Assembly (NCBI RefSeq): GCF_002088235.1
Contig: NZ_AQQV01000001.1
Location: 868,001 to 932,000 of the forward strand
DNA length: 64,000 nucleotides
Direction of reading: 5' to 3'
Origin: Oceanococcus atlanticus
GTDB lineage: Bacteria; Pseudomonadota; Gammaproteobacteria; Nevskiales; Oceanococcaceae
In this document: in pieces, positions 58,994 to 64,000 of the stretch
Numbering within the stretch: position 1 is the first letter of the stretch
How the letters are laid out: each line of letters starts with the position of its first letter
Translations under genes and position numbers: made by a program
The notes under the pieces: generated by a model
What the model saw: the letters and a program-made list of their open reading frames with translations, nothing else
What the model was told of the DNA's origin: nothing
Database searches by the model: none

Positions 58994-61894
58994 ATGGAAG
59001 CCCAGATCAGTGAAGCAGCGGAGCGCTCCAGCGCATCGTCTGCAAACCCAGAGACACAATCCGCTGACGTGAGCGCCTCCGCGCCCGGCGGTTTCAAAGT
59101 GATTCGCCGTAACGGCAAGGTCACGCCTTTTGATGCGAGCAAGATCAAGGTCGCCATGACCAAGGCCTTCCTCGCGGTTGAAGGTGGCGGCGCGGCGGAG
59201 TCCAAGCGCGTCCACGAAGTGGTCGCCAAGCTGACCAAGCAGGTCACCGAAAAAATCACCCGCAACATCGACGTGGGCGGCACCCTGCATATCGAAGACA
59301 TTCAGGATCAGGTTGAACTGGCCCTGATGCGTGCCGGTGAACAGAAGGTCGCGCGCGACTACGTGCTCTACCGCGAGCGCCAGGCGGCCAAGCGCGAAGC
59401 CGAATCGGCGACCAAGAAGCCCAAGAAAGCCGAATCCGGCCTCAACGTCACAGCGGCTGACGGCAGCCGTCGTCCGCTGGATGAAGCGCGTCTGCGCAAG
59501 GTCATCGGTGAGGCCTGCGCAGGCATCGACAATGTCGATGAAGCTCTGGTGCTCAAAGACACCCTGCGCAACCTGTTCGATGGCATTGCCGAGAAGGATG
59601 TCGGTCAGGCCATGGCCATGAGCGCGCGCGTGCTGATCGAGCGCGAGCCGAACTACACCTATGTCGCCGCCCGCCTGCTGCTCGACACCCTGCGCAGCGA
59701 AGCCCTGAGCTTCATCGCCGGCATGCCGGATTCGGCCACGGCCGAACAGATGAGCGGCCGTTACGGCGAATACTTCAATGCATATATCCGTCGCGCCGCT
59801 GAGCTGGAGCTGGTCTCTGAAGAGCTGACCCGCTACGACCTCGCCCGTCTCGGCGCTGCGCTCAAACCCGAACGCGACCAGCAGTTCACCTACCTTGGCC
59901 TGCAGACGCTCTACGACCGTTACTTCATCCACAGCGAAGACGACCAGCGCTTTGAATTGCCGCAGGCCTTCTTCATGCGCGTGGCCATGGGCCTGGCGAT
60001 CAACGAGATCGACCGCGAAGGCCGCGCCATCGAGTTCTACGAGCTGCTTTCCAGCTTCGATTTCATGAGCTCCACGCCGACGCTGTTCAACTCCGGCACC
60101 CTGCGCCCGCAGCTGTCCAGCTGCTATCTGACCACCGTTCCGGATGACCTCGACGGCATCTACAGCGCCATCAAGGACAACGCACTGCTGTCCAAATTTG
60201 CTGGCGGTCTGGGCAACGACTGGAGCGCCGTGCGTGGTCTTGGCGCCCACATCAAGGGCACCAACGGCAAGAGCCAGGGTGTTGTGCCGTTCCTCAAAGT
60301 CGCCAACGACACGGCGGTTGCGGTGAATCAGGGCGGCAAGCGCAAAGGTGCGGTCTGCGCCTACCTTGAAACCTGGCACATTGATGTCGAGGAGTTCATC
60401 GAGCTGCGCAAGAACACCGGCGACGACCGCCGCCGGACCCACGACATGAACACGGCGAACTGGATTCCCGACCTGTTCATGAAGCGCGTTGCACAGGAAG
60501 ACAACTGGACGCTGTTCTCGCCCAACGAAACGCCGGACCTGCATGATCTGGTGGGCCAGGCCTTCGAGCAACGCTATGTGGCGTACGAAGAAAAGGCCGC
60601 GCGTGGCGAGATCAAGGTGTTTCGCACCATCAAGGCGGTGGATCTGTGGCGCAAGATGCTCGGCATGCTGTTCGAGACCGGCCACCCCTGGGTGACCTTC
60701 AAGGACCCGTGCAACCTGCGCTCGCCGCAGCAGCACATCGGCGTGGTTCACAGCTCCAACCTGTGCACCGAAATCACGCTGAACACCTCGGCCGATGAAA
60801 TTGCCGTGTGCAACTTAGGTTCGATCAACCTGGCCCAGCACATCAACGAAAATGGTCTGGACACAGCCAAGCTCGAGCGCACCATCAGCACTGCGATGCG
60901 CATGCTCGACAACGTGATCGACTACAACTACTACAGCGTGCCGCAGGCGCGCCGCTCCAACATGCGCCATCGCCCGGTCGGCATCGGCATCATGGGCTTC
61001 CAGGATGCGCTGTACAAACAGCGTCTGCCCTACGCCAGCATGGAAGCGGTGGAGTTTGCCGACCGTTCCATGGAAGCGGTGTCGTACTACGCCCTGCAGG
61101 CCTCCAGTCAGCTGGCTCAGGAGCGCGGCAGCTACGCCACCTTTGATGGTTCGCTGTGGAGTCAGGGCATCCTGCCGATCGACTCCATCAGCAAGCTGGA
61201 AGAAGGCCGTGGCGGCTACCTGGAAGTGGATCGCAGCCAGACCCTCGACTGGGACAGCCTGCGCGTGCAGATCACGACCCACGGTCTGCGCAACTCCAAC
61301 ACCATGGCGATCGCCCCGACGGCAACCATCTCCAACATCTGTGGTGTGTCGCAATCGATCGAACCGACCTATCAGAACCTGTTCGTCAAATCGAACCTGT
61401 CTGGTGAGTTCACGGTCATCAACCCGTATCTGGTCAACGACCTCAAAGGGCGAGGCCTGTGGGATTCGGTGATGGTCAACGACCTGAAGTACTACGACGG
61501 CTCGGTGCAGGCCATCGACCGCGTGCCTGAAGACATCAAGGCTCTGTACGCCACCGCGTTCGAGATCGATTCTCGCTGGCTGATCGAAGCCGCATCCCGC
61601 CGTCAGAAGTGGATCGACCAGGCGCAGTCCCTGAACCTCTACATGGCACAGCCTTCCGGTCGCGCACTGGACAGCCTGTACAAGCTGGCCTGGGTGCGCG
61701 GTCTGAAAACCACCTACTACCTGCGCTCCATGGGTGCGACCCACGCTGGCAAATCCACCGAAGTGGAGCAGACAACGTCCAGCGCCGAGGATTACAGCGC
61801 GGCTGCAGTCACCACCGATGCCATGAGCTCAAAGAGCCAGGAAGGCCCCAAGGTCTGCTCCATTCTCGAGCCGGACTGCGAAGCCTGCCAGTAA
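58994..61894 (+). CDS. nrdA: Ribonucleoside-diphosphate reductase class Ia, alpha subunit
   Basis: 966 residues, longer than the 760 of E. coli, because of tandem ATP-cone domains (about 35-125 and 145-235). The catalytic part is complete: SSCYLTT, GAVCAYLETWHIDVEEF and CNLGSINLA blocks, NLCTEI with the radical-site Cys, and the C-terminal swinging Cys pair DCEACQ. GGAGGGAAG precedes ATG. Double ATP-cones are known from Pseudomonas-type NrdA and control dATP inhibition. Co-transcribed with nrdB. Confidence 0.95.
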   Translation: MEAQISEAAERSSASSANPETQSADVSASAPGGFKVIRRNGKVTPFDASKIKVAMTKAFLAVEGGGAAESKRVHEVVAKLTKQVTEKITRNIDVGGTLHIEDIQDQVELALMRAGEQKVARDYVLYRERQAAKREAESATKKPKKAESGLNVTAADGSRRPLDEARLRKVIGEACAGIDNVDEALVLKDTLRNLFDGIAEKDVGQAMAMSARVLIEREPNYTYVAARLLLDTLRSEALSFIAGMPDSATAEQMSGRYGEYFNAYIRRAAELELVSEELTRYDLARLGAALKPERDQQFTYLGLQTLYDRYFIHSEDDQRFELPQAFFMRVAMGLAINEIDREGRAIEFYELLSSFDFMSSTPTLFNSGTLRPQLSSCYLTTVPDDLDGIYSAIKDNALLSKFAGGLGNDWSAVRGLGAHIKGTNGKSQGVVPFLKVANDTAVAVNQGGKRKGAVCAYLETWHIDVEEFIELRKNTGDDRRRTHDMNTANWIPDLFMKRVAQEDNWTLFSPNETPDLHDLVGQAFEQRYVAYEEKAARGEIKVFRTIKAVDLWRKMLGMLFETGHPWVTFKDPCNLRSPQQHIGVVHSSNLCTEITLNTSADEIAVCNLGSINLAQHINENGLDTAKLERTISTAMRMLDNVIDYNYYSVPQARRSNMRHRPVGIGIMGFQDALYKQRLPYASMEAVEFADRSMEAVSYYALQASSQLAQERGSYATFDGSLWSQGILPIDSISKLEEGRGGYLEVDRSQTLDWDSLRVQITTHGLRNSNTMAIAPTATISNICGVSQSIEPTYQNLFVKSNLSGEFTVINPYLVNDLKGRGLWDSVMVNDLKYYDGSVQAIDRVPEDIKALYATAFEIDSRWLIEAASRRQKWIDQAQSLNLYMAQPSGRALDSLYKLAWVRGLKTTYYLRSMGATHAGKSTEVEQTTSSAEDYSAAAVTTDAMSSKSQEGPKVCSILEPDCEACQ

Positions 61895-61904
61895 CAAGCC
61901 GAAC

Positions 61905-61928
61905 GGCCGGCGCCGCACCGCGCCGGCC
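61905..61928 (+). terminator. Hairpin between nrdA and nrdB
   Basis: GGCCGGCGC-N6-GCGCCGGCC, a perfect 9-bp GC stem, followed by CTTTC. With no proper U tract it is more likely an mRNA-stabilising or attenuating stem that sets the nrdA:nrdB ratio than a full stop. Confidence 0.5.
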
Positions 61929-61962
61929 CTTTCAAGGCACCGAATTTTAAGGAAAGCAAACG

Positions 61963-63126
61963 ATGTTGAACTGGGATGACCCCTTAAATTCCTCCCCGAC
62001 GCCGTCACCCGCCTCCGCTCCGGCCGCCAAGCGCGAACCGTCCCCTGCTGAGGCCGCCGTGGCAAGAAGCGCGCTGGAATCTGCACAAACCAACCAGCCC
62101 ATGCCGGAGTCGGTGATCAGCGCCAAACCGGTGCGCGCCGAGGACAAGCGCATTGTCAACGGCATGGCCGACATCAACCAGCTGGCACCGTTCAAGTATC
62201 CGTGGGCGTGGAAGTACTTCCTCAACGCCAACAAGAACCACTGGACGCCGCTGGACATCAACATGGCCCAGGACGTTCACGACTATCACCACAAGCTGAC
62301 GGTCGAAGAACGCCACGTCTACACCAACGTGCTGGCCTACCTGACCACCGCCGACATCCTGGCCATGCGCAATGTCGCCATTGCGGTGATGGAAAAGATG
62401 TCCGCCCCGGAATTGCAGATCTATCAGGCGCGTCAGACCTACGAGGAAGCGTTGCACACCTGGACCTACCAGCATTGCATCGAAACCATCGGCCTGGATC
62501 AGAGCGAGATCTACAACCGCTATCGCGTGGTGCCGGAGATCAACGCCAAGATTCGCATGACCCAGCAGCGCCTGGATGCGGTGTGCAGCGCGGACATCGA
62601 CCTCAAGGATCGTGAGCAGCTGCACACCTTCCTGATGTCCTACATCTTCTTTGCCGCCGTGTTTGAAGGCAGCTGGTTCTACAACGGCTTCAGCCCCATC
62701 TTCGCCCTGCAGCGCCGCGGCATGATGAAAGGCACGGCCGAACAGCTGCAATACATCATGCGCGACGAAGTCATGCACGCCAGCTTCGGCATTCGCGTGG
62801 CCAAAGCCTTGATGGAAGAGGAAAACATCCGCCCCGACCCGCAGGCTCTGCGCGAGATGTGGGACCAGGCTGAGGCGGCCGAAGCCGGCTACGCCAGCTA
62901 CATCCTGCGCGACCCGATTCTGGGTTACTCGGCCGAGCAGCACGTCGAGCAGTTCCGCCATATCGCCAATACGCGCGCCGCGCAGCTGGGTGTAGAGAAA
63001 CCCTTCCCCGGCGCCGAAGAAGCCCTGCCCTGGCTGGCTGAGCAAGCCAATCTGCGCAAGGAGAAAAACTTCTTCGAAACCCGCGTGACCGAGTATCAGA
63101 CTGGTGGCGCACTGAACTGGGACTGA
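61963..63126 (+). CDS. nrdB: Ribonucleoside-diphosphate reductase class Ia, beta subunit
   Basis: 387 residues. The di-iron and tyrosyl-radical site is intact: the E-x2-H-x3-Y pattern (EALHTWTY), a later Glu (FEGSWFYNGF) and the DEVMHASFG segment with E-x2-H. The C-terminus (GALNWD) is the tail that docks on NrdA. The 45-residue N-terminus is an extension. AAGGAAAG precedes the ATG. Confidence 0.95.
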   Translation: MLNWDDPLNSSPTPSPASAPAAKREPSPAEAAVARSALESAQTNQPMPESVISAKPVRAEDKRIVNGMADINQLAPFKYPWAWKYFLNANKNHWTPLDINMAQDVHDYHHKLTVEERHVYTNVLAYLTTADILAMRNVAIAVMEKMSAPELQIYQARQTYEEALHTWTYQHCIETIGLDQSEIYNRYRVVPEINAKIRMTQQRLDAVCSADIDLKDREQLHTFLMSYIFFAAVFEGSWFYNGFSPIFALQRRGMMKGTAEQLQYIMRDEVMHASFGIRVAKALMEEENIRPDPQALREMWDQAEAAEAGYASYILRDPILGYSAEQHVEQFRHIANTRAAQLGVEKPFPGAEEALPWLAEQANLRKEKNFFETRVTEYQTGGALNWD

Positions 63127-63293
63127 TGCTTAAGGCCGCGCATAGCGTCAACACAAAAACAGCATCTGGTAAGCCGAATGCACTGGCACGCCGGATCTGA
63201 CAAAGAGCAGCACTTGAACTGCCGGGTCTTTGACTGGCGGTTCTAATTGGCCCCTGACCTCTGGCCAACCCAAGGCTTTAGACATGAAGCCGT

Positions 63294-63330
63294 AAGGCGA
63301 CCTCCGATTCATCGGATGTCGCCTTTTTTG
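63294..63330 (+). terminator. Rho-independent terminator of nrdAB
   Basis: AGGCGAC and GTCGCCT (63295-63301 and 63318-63324) form the stem, with an inner TCCGA-N4-TCGGA, followed by a run of six T. A clear intrinsic terminator 170 bases after nrdB. Confidence 0.87.
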
Positions 63331-63354
63331 TATCCAGCCACACCGGAGTCGTTG

Positions 63355-63876
63355 TTGATTCGTAACGCACACCCGCATGAGTTACACATGCTCGTCAGCA
63401 TCGACGATCAAGCCAGCCTGCTCTACGCTCAGGCTGGGCTCCAACTCACATCAGAGCCCGACCATCCTTTCGTACAGGCTGAAGTCGCACGCTGGTCATT
63501 GGCAATTGAGCAACAACATGTTCATGTCGCCGTCGACGACAACAACACCCCTATCGGCTTCATCGTCTTGGGATATGTCGATCGTCAGCCGTATCTCGAT
63601 CAAATCGCGGTGCACCCGCAACACATGCGACAAGGTATCGGCAGCAAACTGCTTGATGTGGCGCTGTGCTGGAGCGGCCGCCGCCGATTGTGGCTCACCA
63701 CCTATGCGCACCTGCCTTGGAACAAGCCGTACTATGAACGCCATGGCTTCATCACCATCCCACCATCTGAGTGCGGCAGTGAACTCTGCGCGATCGTGCA
63801 AAATCAACGTTCTGCATTGCCCGCCCCGAACCAACGCATTGCCATGGTCCACAACCCTCAGGCCCCTGGCATTTAA
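63355..63876 (+). CDS. GNAT-family N-acetyltransferase
   Basis: 173 residues from TTG 63355, chosen because the GNAT fold begins there (IRNAHPHELHML), GGAG lies 5 bases upstream and the earlier in-frame ATG (63316) is inside the nrdAB terminator. The acetyl-CoA loop is QHMRQGIGSKLLD and the strand before it IAVHP; the C-terminal part has YYERHGF, which is typical. Substrate unknown. Twenty-one bases before the SMR gene, so probably co-transcribed with it. Confidence 0.83.
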   Translation: MIRNAHPHELHMLVSIDDQASLLYAQAGLQLTSEPDHPFVQAEVARWSLAIEQQHVHVAVDDNNTPIGFIVLGYVDRQPYLDQIAVHPQHMRQGIGSKLLDVALCWSGRRRLWLTTYAHLPWNKPYYERHGFITIPPSECGSELCAIVQNQRSALPAPNQRIAMVHNPQAPGI

Positions 63877-63897
63877 CAACCCGCCGGCAAAAACGAC

Positions 63898-64000
63898 ATG
63901 AAAAACTGGCTCTTTCTGGCTGTCGCCATCTGCGGTGAGGTCATTGCAACCTCAGCTTTGAAATCCAGTGATGGCTTTACCAAGCTCATGCCGTCAATCG
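63898..64000 (+). CDS. Small multidrug resistance (SMR) exporter, 5' part only
   Basis: The first 34 residues, cut by the window end. The start [32 protein letters not shown] (broken here) matches the first span and loop of EmrE/QacE proteins, with the essential membrane Glu in [10 protein letters not shown]. Expected to export cationic drugs by proton exchange. Preceded by a GNAT acetyltransferase gene. Confidence 0.87.
   Translation, partial: MKNWLFLAVAICGEVIATSALKSSDGFTKLMPSI

Overview
The window is 64 kb of GC-rich, densely packed chromosomal DNA from a Gram-negative gammaproteobacterium. The gene set (DUF1302 outer-membrane protein, VolA-type lipase, MMPL/RND lipid exporter with a LolA-like partner, MsrPQ, HrpB, class Ia ribonucleotide reductase with NrdR boxes) suggests a marine or hydrocarbon-associated lineage of the Nevskiales/Salinisphaerales type; this assignment is inference from gene content only. 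I see no rRNA, tRNA, CRISPR array, insertion sequence or prophage. The longest stretch without a gene is about 240 bp.

Left part (1-9.8 kb): the tail of an M28-type peptidase, an AraC regulator, an FMO-SDR oxidoreductase pair divergent from a TetR regulator with twin operators, a glutaredoxin-membrane fusion divergent from a MerR regulator over a promoter that looks like the mercury-resistance operator, a YcaQ-type DNA glycosylase, and a large adenylate cyclase/AAA/TPR signalling protein. Accessory stress region (9.7-19.6 kb): a redoxin and cytochrome P460 opposite an HxlR regulator; a MarR regulator with twin palindromes followed by a siderophore-interacting flavoprotein; an ECF sigma factor leading a run of two membrane proteins and GTP cyclohydrolase I that converges on a truncated haemoglobin; an M28-like protein without metal ligands; a DUF305 protein and an LVIVD lipoprotein. 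This part looks less GC-rich than its surroundings.

Lipid and envelope region (19-33 kb): hot-dog thioesterase/TetR pair, TetR-MMPL-LolA-like-barrel operon, a two-domain methyltransferase, and a 1363-residue YadA-like trimeric adhesin with an internal duplication and a collagen-like stretch. Iron/surface-signalling locus (33.1-39.6 kb): a TonB-dependent receptor with an N-terminal STN signalling domain and an OmpR-type regulator on one strand, and on the other a second OmpR-type regulator, a TonB protein, an ECF sigma factor and a FecR anti-sigma factor. Both OmpR-type regulators have damaged receiver domains and no kinase is nearby.

Right part (39.5-64 kb) is mostly housekeeping: a GDT1-type manganese exporter under a yybP-ykoY riboswitch, MtgA, prolyl oligopeptidase, HrpB, DAHP synthase, a SpoIIE phosphatase, QmcA/NfeD, SufE, MsrP-MsrQ, a lipase-DUF1302 operon, ManC overlapping a second LolA-like gene, NrdA-NrdB behind two NrdR boxes, a GNAT acetyltransferase, and the start of an SMR drug exporter cut by the window end.

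The best candidates for something undescribed are the FecIR-type locus with two divergent degenerate response regulators, the mer-type operator driving a glutaredoxin/MauE protein, the ECF-sigma/FolE/globin run, and a roughly 90-nt multi-hairpin intergenic element at 50.2 kb.
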